A stretch of 50,864 bases of DNA from Verrucomicrobiota bacterium (GCA_016871595.1 VHCY01000006.1:1-50864); one strand, 5' to 3'; positions 9,920 to 18,603 are shown, numbered from the stretch's first letter. Made by a program: numbers and translations. The notes: generated by a model from the letters alone, not told the origin.

Positions 9920-10037
9920 GAGTTTTGCCGCAGCTGGGTATGAGTGGAACCCCGCCAGGGAGCCGATGTAGATCCGGGATCCCCGCTGGTTAAAGGTTTT
10001 TTCTGGAGGTCCGGACTTGCGGGAATGAGGGTCCGTC

Positions 10038-10994
10038 ATGCGCGCACCCCTCGGCCGTCTTCTCCTGCTCGTGTCGCTCCTGCTTGGTCCGGTCGCAAAC
10101 CTGCGCGCCCAGCTGACCTTCGAGTTCAATTACTCGCTGGATACCGGCTTTTTCAGTGGCGCCAACGAGAGCCGACGGCTGCATCTGGAAACAGTGGGTA
10201 GCTACGTGAGCCAGTTCCTTACCGCCACTAGCCTGGCGGGCATCACCGCGGGCGGAAGCAACACGTGGACGGCCCAGTTCACCTCGCCTTCCGATCCCTC
10301 GACGACTCATTCCGTGACGAACCTTTCGGTCGCGGCCAACACGGTGGTGGTTTATGTCGGCGGAGCCAGCCTCGGGAGTTCGGTGCTGGCGCAGGCGACG
10401 CTCCCGGGTATCAGCGCCAGCGGGGAGTCGGCCTGGGTCAGTAATACCGTTTATAAGCGGACGGAAGGCCCCAGTGCGTACACTAGGGCAAGCGTCGCGG
10501 CGCTCTCCTTCAATTCCTCCACGGCGTGGTTCTTTGATTCCACGCCCCTCTCTAACAGCAGCTTCGCGGGCCAGTTCGACTTCTTTTCCGTGGCTGCGCA
10601 CGAGTTGCTGCACGTCCTCGGATTCGGCGATACCCGGGTAGGATCCGGATGGGATCGGAATCTGTTCAATGGCGCCTTCGCCGGAGGCAAAAGCGTCGAG
10701 GAAAAGTCGGACACCCCCTTCGGCGTGCCGCTCAACGCGGGCCGCGATCACTGGGCGACGAACACCTTAAGCTTCTCCACCCGAGACGGAGCGGTTCAGG
10801 AGACCCTGATGGATCCGGACATCGCCGCCGGGGTGCGCAAGTACCTGACGTCGCTCGATCTCCGAGCGATGCAGGACATCGGCTACCCGGCAAACTTCAC
10901 GGCCGTGCCCGAGCCGGCGACCTTCGGCGCCGGCGCGGGAGCGATAAGCCTCGTCTGGGCCTGGCGCCGCCGCGGGCGCCGGGATCAGAGCTGA
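10038..10994 (+). CDS. PEP-CTERM-anchored metzincin-type metalloprotease
   Basis: A 318-residue secreted zinc protease candidate. The signal peptide covers residues 1-24. The zinc site is HELLHVLGFGD (His188, Glu189, His192, Asp198), fitting HExxHxxGxxD in which aspartate replaces the third histidine. A likely Met-turn follows in ETLMDPD (Met257). The C-terminus is a complete PEP-CTERM sorting signal: VPEP at ~291, a weakly hydrophobic helix and the basic end WRRRGRR, which an exosortase would process. The body is rich in Ser, Thr, Asn and Ala, as in other exosortase clients. It is divergent from the CBM9-like gene (118-bp gap), and its 3' end overlaps the convergent NIPSNAP gene by 10 bp. 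No exosortase gene is in the window. Confidence 0.88.
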   Translation: MRAPLGRLLLLVSLLLGPVANLRAQLTFEFNYSLDTGFFSGANESRRLHLETVGSYVSQFLTATSLAGITAGGSNTWTAQFTSPSDPSTTHSVTNLSVAANTVVVYVGGASLGSSVLAQATLPGISASGESAWVSNTVYKRTEGPSAYTRASVAALSFNSSTAWFFDSTPLSNSSFAGQFDFFSVAAHELLHVLGFGDTRVGSGWDRNLFNGAFAGGKSVEEKSDTPFGVPLNAGRDHWATNTLSFSTRDGAVQETLMDPDIAAGVRKYLTSLDLRAMQDIGYPANFTAVPEPATFGAGAGAISLVWAWRRRGRRDQS

Positions 10995-11827
10995 GAGCAG
11001 GCGGCGGGAACGAGGAAGCGCGCGGTGTTGCGCGAGGTGTTGTTCGCCCAGCGGGGGTCGTCCTTCATCTTCACCCAGCGCGGGTCGGGGCCGAACTTCT
11101 TCCAGCCCGCGAGGTGCGCCTCGAGCGTCGGGCCGGAGGTGAAGTAGCGGAGATGGGGAAGGTTCGGGCCCGCGAGCGCCTGGCCGAAGAACACCGGGTT
11201 CATCCCCAGGTCCCGCATCAGCTGGGTCTCACCCTCGTCGAACATCGCCATCTTGTTGAGGGCCTTGAGCTCGCTGTGGCTCTCGTAGTCGCGCATCTCG
11301 AAGACCCGCCCGGGTGCCTTGGCCTTGGAGAAGGCGGGGACCTCAAGGCGGGGCATACTGGCGAAGGCGCGCAGCAGCCACGTGTCGACGCGCTCGAAGG
11401 CCGGCTTGGCCTTCTCCACCTGGAGATAGGCGGCGCCCGCGGCCTGCAGCTGCGGGTCAGTGACGAGGTCCGCGCTGACCGCGTGGAATGACTCGAGGGT
11501 CGCGTGCGGGATCAGGACCCAGAGCGGGCTGTCCGCGATCGGTTCGGAAGTCCCCTTGGGCTTGTCGACCTTGATCTCGGTGAAGACGCCGACCGGGCCG
11601 ACGTTGCGGCGGGCGAGCGCGGGGAGGAGGGCCTCGCCGAGGTAGGCCTCGACGGGGGCGCGTGGCGCGCTGGCCTTCAGGCGGGTGTCGGCCTTCAGGT
11701 GGTAGCAGCGGAGCTCGTAGTACTCGCGCCCGGCGGCCGCGGCGGCGCGGGCAGGGCGGGTCGAGGCGGCAAGGGCGGCGGCGGTGGCCATCGAGGAGGT
11801 CAGGAAGGTTCTACGGGAGGGGGACAT
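10985..11827 (-). CDS. NIPSNAP family protein with Tat signal
   Basis: The 280-residue product starts with a twin-arginine signal (SRRTFLTSSMATAAALAAS), so it is probably exported folded. Two NIPSNAP-type ferredoxin-like modules follow: YYELRCYHLKAD...LEAYLGEALLPALARRN and FEMRDYESHSELKALNKM with YFTSGPTLEAHLAGWKKF. Such proteins occur in planctomycete and verrucomicrobial secretomes; their role is not known. The ATG at 11827 is chosen because it places the RR motif at the extreme N-terminus; the frame extends upstream to 11893 without homology. It is divergent from the garR-like gene across a 112-bp spacer. Confidence 0.85.
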   Translation of the reverse strand: MSPSRRTFLTSSMATAAALAASTRPARAAAAAGREYYELRCYHLKADTRLKASAPRAPVEAYLGEALLPALARRNVGPVGVFTEIKVDKPKGTSEPIADSPLWVLIPHATLESFHAVSADLVTDPQLQAAGAAYLQVEKAKPAFERVDTWLLRAFASMPRLEVPAFSKAKAPGRVFEMRDYESHSELKALNKMAMFDEGETQLMRDLGMNPVFFGQALAGPNLPHLRYFTSGPTLEAHLAGWKKFGPDPRWVKMKDDPRWANNTSRNTARFLVPAACSQL

Positions 11828-11939
11828 AGGGGATGGCAGAGCGTCGGGCGCGCGCGCCGCGCTGGCAATCCCGGAGCGTGCGGAGAATTGCATCGCGCGG
11901 GGCCGCCGGGGTGTTTTTCACTCCTTCGCTCCATTCCTT

Positions 11940-12815
11940 ATGTCCTCCCCGCTCTCGATCGCGTTCATTGGCATCGGCGTGATGGGCCGAAGCATGGCCG
12001 GCCATCTCCTCCGCGCCGGCCACCGGCTCCACGTCCATAACCGGACCCAGGCCAAGGCGGCGGAACTGCTCGCCGCGGGCGCGGCTTGGCACGACTCCGC
12101 GGGCTCGGCGGCCGCCGCCGCGGACGCAGTGATCACGATGCTCGGCTTCCCGTCCGACGTGGAGGCGAGCTACCTCGGCGCCGGTGGGATCGTCGAGCGC
12201 GCGCGGCCGGGAGCGCTGCTGATCGATATGACCACCTCCAGCCCGGTGCTGGCGCGCCGGATCGCGGCCGCGGCCACCGCGCGCGGACTCGCGGCGCTTG
12301 ATGCCCCGGTGTCCGGCGGCGACCTCGGCGCCCGCGAGGCCCGGCTCGTCATTATGGTGGGCGGGGAGGAGGAGGCTTTCGTCCGGGCGCGTCCGCTCTT
12401 TGATCTGATGGGCAAGAACATCGCCCGCCACGGGGCCGCCGGGGCGGGCCAGCATTGCAAGATGGCCAACCAGATCGCCGTCGCGGTGGGGATGGTCGCC
12501 TGGGTCGAGGCGCTGGCCTACGCGCGGAAGGCCGGGCTCGATCCGGCGGCCGTCCACGCGAGCATCAGCGGCGGCGCGGCGGGCAGCTGGGCGCTGACCA
12601 ACCTCGCGCCGCGGGCCCTCGCCGGCAATTACGCCCCCGGCTTCTACGTGAAGCACATCCTCAAGGATATGCGCATCGCCCTCGACAGCGCCGCGGAGCT
12701 CCAGCTCGACCTCCCCGGCCTCGCCGTCGCGCGCCGGCTCTACGACGAGGTCGCCGCGCGCGGGCTCGACGAGTGCGGCACCCAGGCCCTCTATCAGCTC
12801 TACACCTCCCGCTGA
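11940..12815 (+). CDS. garR: Tartronate-semialdehyde reductase-like beta-hydroxyacid dehydrogenase
   Basis: A 291-residue member of the 6-phosphogluconate/3-hydroxyisobutyrate dehydrogenase family. It has a Rossmann motif GIGVMGRSMA (11-20), the substrate signature DAPVSGGDLGARE (121-133) and the catalytic lysine region GQHCKMANQ (Lys174, Asn177). It is the first of four tightly spaced genes with an aldolase and a glucarate-type dehydratase. Reduction of tartronate semialdehyde to glycerate (GarR role) is therefore the most economical assignment; 3-hydroxyisobutyrate dehydrogenase is the alternative on sequence alone. The ATG at 11940 gives a normal N-terminus. The downstream gene starts 3 bp after its stop. 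Confidence 0.85.
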   Translation: MSSPLSIAFIGIGVMGRSMAGHLLRAGHRLHVHNRTQAKAAELLAAGAAWHDSAGSAAAAADAVITMLGFPSDVEASYLGAGGIVERARPGALLIDMTTSSPVLARRIAAAATARGLAALDAPVSGGDLGAREARLVIMVGGEEEAFVRARPLFDLMGKNIARHGAAGAGQHCKMANQIAVAVGMVAWVEALAYARKAGLDPAAVHASISGGAAGSWALTNLAPRALAGNYAPGFYVKHILKDMRIALDSAAELQLDLPGLAVARRLYDEVAARGLDECGTQALYQLYTSR

Positions 12816-12818
12816 TCA

Positions 12819-13586
12819 ATGAGACTCTCCCCTGACTTCCGCCGCCGCGTCCTCGCGGGCGAATGGCTCACCGGCACCTTCCTCAATCTCGGCTCCCCGA
12901 TGACCGTCGAGATCGCCGGCCTGGCGGGCTTCGACTGGTTGCTGATCGACCACGAGCACGGTCCCGGTGGCGAGGACCTGCTGCTGCACCAGCTGCACGC
13001 CGCCGCCGCTACGCCCGCCTTTCCGGTCGTCCGCATCGCCCACAACGAGCCCGCGCGTTTCAAGCGGGTGCTCGACGCCGGCGCGAGCGGGGTGATGGTG
13101 CCCTACGTCAACACCGCGGCCGAGGCGCGCGCCGCCGCCGCCGCGATGCGTTACCCGCCCCACGGCACCCGGGGCGTCGCGAAGTTCAACCGCGGGGCCG
13201 GCTTCGGGGGTGATTTCGAGGAGTACTACCTCCACGCCCACGAGCGCCTGCTCGGGGTGATCCAGATCGAGACGCCGGAGGCGGTCGCGAACGCCGAGGC
13301 CATCGCGGCCGTGGACGGCGCGGACGTGCTCTTCGTGGGACCCACGGACCTCTCCTACAATATGGGGATCCGCGACCAGCTGGAGCACCCCGACTTCACC
13401 GCGGCCCTGCGCCAGGTTGCCGCCGCGGCCCGCCGCCACGGCAAGGCCGCCGGGATCCTCGTGCACCAGCCGGCCCTCGTGCCGAAGGTGCGGGAACTGG
13501 GATACACCTTCACCGCCCTGGGCAGCGACGGCGGCGCCGCGCGCGCCGGCCTGCTGGGATTCCTCGCCGGCCTCCGCGCCACCTGA
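12819..13586 (+). CDS. garL: HpcH/HpaI-type aldolase, 2-dehydro-3-deoxyglucarate aldolase-like
   Basis: A 255-residue class II pyruvate aldolase of the HpcH/HpaI/GarL family. Expected active-site residues are present: the base in DHEHG (His47), Arg72 in VVRIAHNE, Glu151 in QIET and Asp177 in GPTDLS. The last two bind the divalent metal. The glycine-rich segment RGVAKFNRGAGFGGDF is typical of the GarL/YfaU branch. It would split 5-keto-4-deoxyglucarate into pyruvate and tartronate semialdehyde, which the preceding reductase then uses. A related specificity (2-keto-3-deoxy-rhamnonate type) cannot be excluded. It is the second gene of the operon, with the dehydratase following after 7 bp. Confidence 0.87.
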   Translation: MRLSPDFRRRVLAGEWLTGTFLNLGSPMTVEIAGLAGFDWLLIDHEHGPGGEDLLLHQLHAAAATPAFPVVRIAHNEPARFKRVLDAGASGVMVPYVNTAAEARAAAAAMRYPPHGTRGVAKFNRGAGFGGDFEEYYLHAHERLLGVIQIETPEAVANAEAIAAVDGADVLFVGPTDLSYNMGIRDQLEHPDFTAALRQVAAAARRHGKAAGILVHQPALVPKVRELGYTFTALGSDGGAARAGLLGFLAGLRAT

Positions 13587-13593
13587 TCCGACG

Positions 13594-14880
13594 ATGCGTA
13601 TCACCGAGATGCATATCACCCCCATCGCCCTGGGGGATCCGCCGCTGCTCAATGCCGCCGGACTGCACGCGCCCTATTGCCTCCGCACGGTGGTCGAACT
13701 GCGCACCGCGGACGGGCTGAGCGGCCTCGCCGAGGTGCCCGGCAGCGTCGCGGTCGACGCCGCGCTGGCGGCCGTGCGTGAGACGGTCATCGGGGCCGAT
13801 CCGCGCAACTGGCAGGCGCTCCGCCAGCGGCTCGCTGACCAGGGCGCGCCCGAGGCCTCCGCGGCCCGCGGGAACAAGCCCTGGGACGGTCGCACCCGCG
13901 TGCAGGTCTTCAGTGCCCTGGATGTGGCCTGCCTCGACCTGCAGGGGCAGGCCTACGGGGTTCCGGTCGCCCAGTTGCTCGGCGGCGTGGTGCGGGAGCG
14001 GGTGCCCTATTCGGCCTACCTCTTCTACAAGTACGAGGGCGCCGGCGGGGAACTCGCCTTCGGCACCGATCCCGCGGCCACGGGCTGGGACGCGGCCCGC
14101 CAGCGCGCGGCGCTCGATCCGGACGGCATCGTGGCCCAGGCCGAGGCGATGGTCGCCACCTTCGGGTTCGCCTCGATCAAGCTCAAGGGCGGCGTCTTCG
14201 AGCCCGCGCAGGAGGTGGCCGCGATGCACGCGTTGCGCCGGCGCTTCGGCGCGGACGTCCCATTGCGCCTCGATCCGAACGCGCTCTGGACGGTCCCGAC
14301 CTCCATCCGTTGGGGCAGCGAGTTGGAGGGCGTCCTCGAGTACCTCGAGGACCCGTGCCGCGGGCAGGCGGCGATGGCCGAGGTGCGGCGCTCCCTGCGC
14401 CTGCCGCTCGCGACCAATATGTGCACCACCTCCTTCGACGACCTGCCGGGCAGCATCCGGCTGGGCTCGGAGGACATCATCCTCACGGACCACCACTACT
14501 GGGGCGGCCTCCGCACCTCGATGGAGTTGGCGGCCCATTGCCGCACCTTCGGCCGCGGCGTCTCGATGCACTCCAACAACCACGCGGGCATCTCCCTCGC
14601 GGCGATGACGCACCTCGGGGCCGCGATGCCCAACCTGTCCTACGCGCTCGACACGCATTATCCTTGGCAGTGGGAGGACATCATCGTGGGCGGCCGCCTG
14701 CCGATCGAGGACGGCTGCGTCACCCTCCCGCGTGAGCCCGGTCTAGGGGTCCGCCTCGACCGGGCCGCCCTCGCCCGGGCGCACGCCGCGTATGTGCGCT
14801 GCGGGCTGCGCGAGCGCAACGACGAGATCGAGATGCGCAAGAAGGTCCCCGGTTGGACCTTCCAGGCCACCCGCTGGTGA
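13594..14880 (+). CDS. gudD: Glucarate dehydratase-like enolase superfamily enzyme
   Basis: A 428-residue acid-sugar dehydratase of the mandelate racemase/glucarate dehydratase branch. The catalytic KxK is in SIKLKGG (Lys196, Lys198). Metal ligands are Asp227 in LDPN, Glu252 in LEDP and Asn275 in ATNM. The His-Asp dyad and substrate region are in LTDHHYW (~297-303) and MHSNNHAGISLA (His326 onward). The wording of these motifs and the C-terminal EPGLGVRLD closely follow known glucarate dehydratases. Together with the upstream aldolase and reductase, it completes glucarate or galactarate breakdown to pyruvate and glycerate. The ATG at 13594 is 7 bp after the aldolase stop; an upstream in-frame start would overlap the aldolase deeply. 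Confidence 0.88.
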   Translation: MRITEMHITPIALGDPPLLNAAGLHAPYCLRTVVELRTADGLSGLAEVPGSVAVDAALAAVRETVIGADPRNWQALRQRLADQGAPEASAARGNKPWDGRTRVQVFSALDVACLDLQGQAYGVPVAQLLGGVVRERVPYSAYLFYKYEGAGGELAFGTDPAATGWDAARQRAALDPDGIVAQAEAMVATFGFASIKLKGGVFEPAQEVAAMHALRRRFGADVPLRLDPNALWTVPTSIRWGSELEGVLEYLEDPCRGQAAMAEVRRSLRLPLATNMCTTSFDDLPGSIRLGSEDIILTDHHYWGGLRTSMELAAHCRTFGRGVSMHSNNHAGISLAAMTHLGAAMPNLSYALDTHYPWQWEDIIVGGRLPIEDGCVTLPREPGLGVRLDRAALARAHAAYVRCGLRERNDEIEMRKKVPGWTFQATRW

Positions 14881-14882
14881 CG

Positions 14883-15656
14883 ATGAGTGCCCTGCCGCAA
14901 CGCTTCGCCGGGCGCACCGCGCTCGTGACCGGGGGAGGGTCCGGCATCGGCCGGGCCATCGCCCTCCGCCTCGCCGCCGAGGGCGCCACGACCTGGATCC
15001 TCGAGGCGAGGCCCGAGGCTGCCGCCGCCGTCGCGCAGGAGATCCGCGCGGCCGGGGGACTCGCGGAGACCGTCACCGCCGATGTCACCGACACCGCCGC
15101 GATGGCGTCCGCCCTCGCCGCGCCGCCGCGTCTGGACGTGCTCGTCAACAACGCGGGCATCAGCCACGTGGGCGATGTGCTGGGGACAAAGCCCGAGGAC
15201 CTCGACCGGCTCTATGCCGTCAATGTGAAGGGGGTTTATCACGGGCTTCACTTCGGGGTGCCGCGGCTCCTGGAGGCCGGGGGCGGCGTCATCTGCAACC
15301 TCGCGTCGGTGGTCTCGAAGATCGCGCTGCCGCAGCGGTTCGCCTACGGGATGACCAAGGGCGCCGTGCTGGCGATGACCCTGTCCGTCGCGCGTGACTA
15401 CGTGGACCGCGGGATCCGCGCCAACTGCGTCTGCCCGGCGCGCGTGCACACGCCTTTCGTCGACGGTTTCGTGGCGAAGCACTATCCCGGCGAGGAGGCG
15501 GCCACGCTGGCCCGGCTGGCGGCCGCGCAGCCGCTGGGGCGGATGGGGCAGCCCGACGAGGTGGCGGCGCTGGTGGCGTTCCTGTGCTCGTCCGAGGCGG
15601 CTTTCATCACCGGATCCGCCTACGATATCGACGGAGGGGTAACGCTGCTACGGTGA
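14883..15656 (+). CDS. Short-chain dehydrogenase/reductase
   Basis: A 257-residue classical SDR. It has the cofactor motif TGGGSGIG (16-23), NNAG (89-92) and the catalytic Ser142, Tyr155 and Lys159 (YGMTK). A glutamate near position 41 after the second strand suggests NAD rather than NADP. The stretch around PARVHTPFVDGF and the C-terminal GSAYDIDGG resembles dehydrogenases acting on deoxy-sugar acids such as 2-keto-3-deoxy-fuconate. It starts 2 bp after the dehydratase stop, so it belongs to the same operon and probably oxidises the sugar entering the pathway or a side intermediate. The exact substrate is unknown. Its 3' end overlaps the convergent multiheme gene by 9 bp. Confidence 0.87.
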   Translation: MSALPQRFAGRTALVTGGGSGIGRAIALRLAAEGATTWILEARPEAAAAVAQEIRAAGGLAETVTADVTDTAAMASALAAPPRLDVLVNNAGISHVGDVLGTKPEDLDRLYAVNVKGVYHGLHFGVPRLLEAGGGVICNLASVVSKIALPQRFAYGMTKGAVLAMTLSVARDYVDRGIRANCVCPARVHTPFVDGFVAKHYPGEEAATLARLAAAQPLGRMGQPDEVAALVAFLCSSEAAFITGSAYDIDGGVTLLR

Positions 15657-17891
15657 CAGGAGGGCGGGCGCCTGCGGGTGACGCGGGTCGAGCTCCAGGA
15701 CCCGGCGGGCGGCGGCGGCAGCCCCGGCGCGATCGCCCTGTTGGCGGAGGATGGTCGCGCGGGCGTAGGGGTAATCCGGGACGCGGGGCGCGAGTTGCTC
15801 CGCCGTGGAGAGGGCCGCGATCGCCTCGGCGCTGCGGGACGTCTGGTGCAGGAGCAGGCCGAGGTTGTACCACGCGCGGTCGAAGCGGGGATTGCGGCGG
15901 ACGGCCTCACGGAGCGCGAGTTCGGCATCCGGCAACTGCCGGGCCCCGGCATAGGCGAGGGCGGCATTGAAGGCGGCGTCCGCGTCGGTGGGGTTGAGCT
16001 GCGCGGCCCGCCAGAGGGAGGCCGCGGCCTCGCCGGGACGGCCGAGTTCGTTGAGCACGATGCCGAGGGTGTCGTGCAGGCCGGGGGAGTTCGGGTCCCA
16101 GGCGACGGCCTGGCGCAGGGAGGCCTCCGCCTCGGCGGAGCGGCCGCGGTTGAAGAAATCCTGCCCGAGCCGCATCCGGCCGGCGGGCTGGTCGGCGCTG
16201 GCCGCGAGGTAAGTGTCGAGCTCCTGGCGGATGCGGGAGCCGGCGGGCAGTTCCGGGGAGAGCGGCCAGGCGGCGTCGAGGCGGACGAGGCGGACCGGAT
16301 CGTTGAGCATCGGGCGGAGCGCGTCGTTCTGGCCCGGGACGCCCGAAAGGATCTGGACGGCGGCGGAGCGCACCATCGGGTCGGCGTGGGTCAGGTGCTC
16401 GCGGGCCACGGCGGGCACGCGCGCGTCCCGGGTCGCCTGCGGGCGCGTGAGCAGCAGGAGTGTGGCGCGCCAGGCGGGAACGTCCTCGTTGGCGATGAAC
16501 TCGAGGAGGCGGTCAAGCGAGCCGGGCTGGCCGGCTTGGGCGGCGGCGACCACGCGGGTCCGCTGCCGCTGGCGATTCTCGAGTTTCGGCCCGTACCACT
16601 TCTCCGCGTGCTCGATGGCCCAGTCGACCGAGCGGTCCGTGTGGCACCGGTTGCAGGCGTTCGGGATCCCGAGCTCCTTGGTCAGGAGCGGGTCGGGCTT
16701 GGTGAAGCCGTGGTCGTGCCGCGGGTCCCGCTGCATATAGGTCGTGCGCGGCATATGGCACTCGACGCAGCGGCCGCCCGTGCTGCCGGGCAGGTGGTGG
16801 GAGTGGGCGACGGGGTCGATCACGGGCGCGTTGCCGCGCGGGGAGGGACCGTGGCATTGGAGACACAGGGAATTGTCCTGCACCGGCAGGATGGTCTTGC
16901 CGCTGTGGGCGTTGTGGCAGTCGAGGCAGGTCACGCCCGCCTTCCCGCCCATCCGGCTGGTGAGCAGCGAGGTGTAGTTGAAGTCCTCGTCGCGCACCTG
17001 GCCGTCCGGGTAGAAGACGTTGGCCTCGGTCGGCAGGGTGAGCCGGTAGTGGTCGTGATAGGACCCGCCGGGTTCGAGCCGGCCGGTAAGGAGCTCGTTG
17101 CGGGCGTGGCAAGGGGCGCAGGTCTCCTGGGCGCGCTGGAGCTCGGCGGCGGTGGCGCCCGGCCCACGGCCTCCCGGGGGGGAGGGCCGCGGCCGGAAGT
17201 GCGACTCCGGCAGGTCCCCGTGGCACTGGTAGCAGCCGACGCCCTGCTCCCGGAAGGTCGTGCGGTAGGTGTCGGTGGTGAGGTCGTAGTTCTTCCGGTA
17301 ATCCGTGAGGTGGCAGTGGGCGCACATCGAGTTCCAGTTCATCCCGCGCCCCATCCAGTGCCCCCATTCCCCGGGCCGGCGCCGCTCGTCCCCGAAGACG
17401 TTGAACCACTCCTTGCGGTGGGGATCCCACGCCAGCTCCGCCGCCTGGTAGGCGCCCCGCTCGCCCGGCACGACGTACTGCAGCAGCGGCGTGTGGCCGA
17501 TGACGAAGTCCGCGGCGTAGGTGTGTCCTGGATTCCCGTCGGCCCGGCGCTCGGTGAAGGTCGGCTTCCCGTCCTGCCAGCGAATCTCGTAGTCAACCCC
17601 GTGGAGGGTGAAGCGCTGCGGCGCGCCCACCGCGGCCGCGTCGGCCTGCGCGTCCACCGTCCGGTGCGCCAGCGCGTGATGGGAGCCCGCCCAATCACGG
17701 TAGATGTCCTCGTGGCACGTGCGGCAGTCCGCGGATTTCGCGGGCACGGTCGCGACCGCGGCCGCGGGTGCGGCGGTCGGCGACGGTTTCCCGCAGCCGC
17801 CCGTGGCGCCCGCGAAGAGGCCGGCCAACGCGGCGACGCCGGTGAGGGCGAGGCAGGCGCGAAGACGGGCGGGAAGGGGAAGGTCGGCCAC
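15648..17891 (-). CDS. Octaheme c-type cytochrome with HEAT-like and TPR regions
   Basis: A periplasmic or outer-surface multiheme protein of about 747 residues. Eight CxxCH haem sites are visible: CRTCH, CAHCH, CYQCH, CAPCH, CLDCH, CLQCH, CVECH and CNRCH, all in the N-terminal half. A HEAT-like helical segment follows (VPAVAREHLTHADPMVRSAA). The C-terminal third is about five TPR units (LHDTLGIVLNELGRPGEAA, AWYNLGLLLHQTSRSAEAI). The start is a best guess: the GTG at 17891 gives a basic N-terminus, a hydrophobic segment and a possible lipoprotein Cys33. The frame stays open to 18230 but would then run through the divergent gene. Members of this architecture are common in the phylum; the redox reaction is unknown. 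Confidence 0.85.
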   Translation of the reverse strand: MADLPLPARLRACLALTGVAALAGLFAGATGGCGKPSPTAAPAAAVATVPAKSADCRTCHEDIYRDWAGSHHALAHRTVDAQADAAAVGAPQRFTLHGVDYEIRWQDGKPTFTERRADGNPGHTYAADFVIGHTPLLQYVVPGERGAYQAAELAWDPHRKEWFNVFGDERRRPGEWGHWMGRGMNWNSMCAHCHLTDYRKNYDLTTDTYRTTFREQGVGCYQCHGDLPESHFRPRPSPPGGRGPGATAAELQRAQETCAPCHARNELLTGRLEPGGSYHDHYRLTLPTEANVFYPDGQVRDEDFNYTSLLTSRMGGKAGVTCLDCHNAHSGKTILPVQDNSLCLQCHGPSPRGNAPVIDPVAHSHHLPGSTGGRCVECHMPRTTYMQRDPRHDHGFTKPDPLLTKELGIPNACNRCHTDRSVDWAIEHAEKWYGPKLENRQRQRTRVVAAAQAGQPGSLDRLLEFIANEDVPAWRATLLLLTRPQATRDARVPAVAREHLTHADPMVRSAAVQILSGVPGQNDALRPMLNDPVRLVRLDAAWPLSPELPAGSRIRQELDTYLAASADQPAGRMRLGQDFFNRGRSAEAEASLRQAVAWDPNSPGLHDTLGIVLNELGRPGEAAASLWRAAQLNPTDADAAFNAALAYAGARQLPDAELALREAVRRNPRFDRAWYNLGLLLHQTSRSAEAIAALSTAEQLAPRVPDYPYARATILRQQGDRAGAAAAARRVLELDPRHPQAPALLSP

Positions 17892-17985
17892 GGCGAGGCG
17901 GGAGAAAAGGCCGCGTCCGCGCGGGAAGCAAGCGAACCCGGCTATGAGTTCGCCAACCGGGGCCGGCCCGACCACGTTGGCTCCT

Positions 17986-18603
17986 ATGGAACTTGACCTC
18001 GCCGCCCTCCCGCCGCGCGAAGCCCACGCCTGGATGATCGCCACGATCCTGCCGCGGCCGATCGCGTGGATCTCGACGATCTCGGGGGACGGCCGGCCCA
18101 ACCTGGCGCCCTTCTCGTACTTCCAGGCCGTCTCGGCGCGGCCGCCGCTGCTGCTGTTTGTCGCCGCCAACACCCGTGACGGCACGCCCAAGGACACCCT
18201 GCGCAACGTCCGCGAGGTCCCGGAATTCATCGTGCACCTGGTGCCCTATGCGCAGGCGGAGGCGATGAACGCCACCGCGGCCCCGCTGCCGTACGGGGAG
18301 AGCGAATTCACCCACGCCGGGGTCGCCGCCTCGCCCGCCACCCGCGTGCGCCCGCCGCGCGTCGCCGCCGCCCCGGTGGCCTTCGAGTGCGCGCTGGAGC
18401 GGGAGCTCGCCTTCGGCGACGGGCCCGGCGCGGCGACGGTGGTCTTCGGCCGCATCCTCCACGCGCACGTGCGCGATGACGTCCTCGGGCCCGACGGCCG
18501 GCCGGACCCGGCCAAGCTCGACCTGATCGGGAGGATGGGGGGCGAGGCCTATGCGCGGACGCGGGAACTGTTCACGGTCCGGCGTCCGAATGGCGCGCCG
18601 TAG
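17986..18603 (+). CDS. Flavin reductase-like (FMN-binding split barrel) protein
   Basis: A 205-residue cytoplasmic flavoprotein of the flavin reductase/DIM6-NTAB family. Characteristic sequence is the N-terminal ILPRPIAWISTISGDGRPNL and APFSYFQAVS, followed by a GTPKDTLRNVREVPEFIVHL segment and the late HAHVRDDVL strand. It probably binds FMN and reduces it or a small electrophile with NAD(P)H; the partner is unknown. The ATG at 17986 is preferred; ATG 17944 is in frame and adds 14 residues. It is divergent from the multiheme gene across 94 bp and convergent with a methyltransferase gene 15 bp downstream. Confidence 0.88.
   Translation: MELDLAALPPREAHAWMIATILPRPIAWISTISGDGRPNLAPFSYFQAVSARPPLLLFVAANTRDGTPKDTLRNVREVPEFIVHLVPYAQAEAMNATAAPLPYGESEFTHAGVAASPATRVRPPRVAAAPVAFECALERELAFGDGPGAATVVFGRILHAHVRDDVLGPDGRPDPAKLDLIGRMGGEAYARTRELFTVRRPNGAP

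Noticed and set aside
17892-18230. Upstream extension of the octaheme cytochrome frame
   Set aside because: It would overlap the start and first third of the divergent flavin reductase gene and would place the export signal more than 100 residues from the N-terminus.
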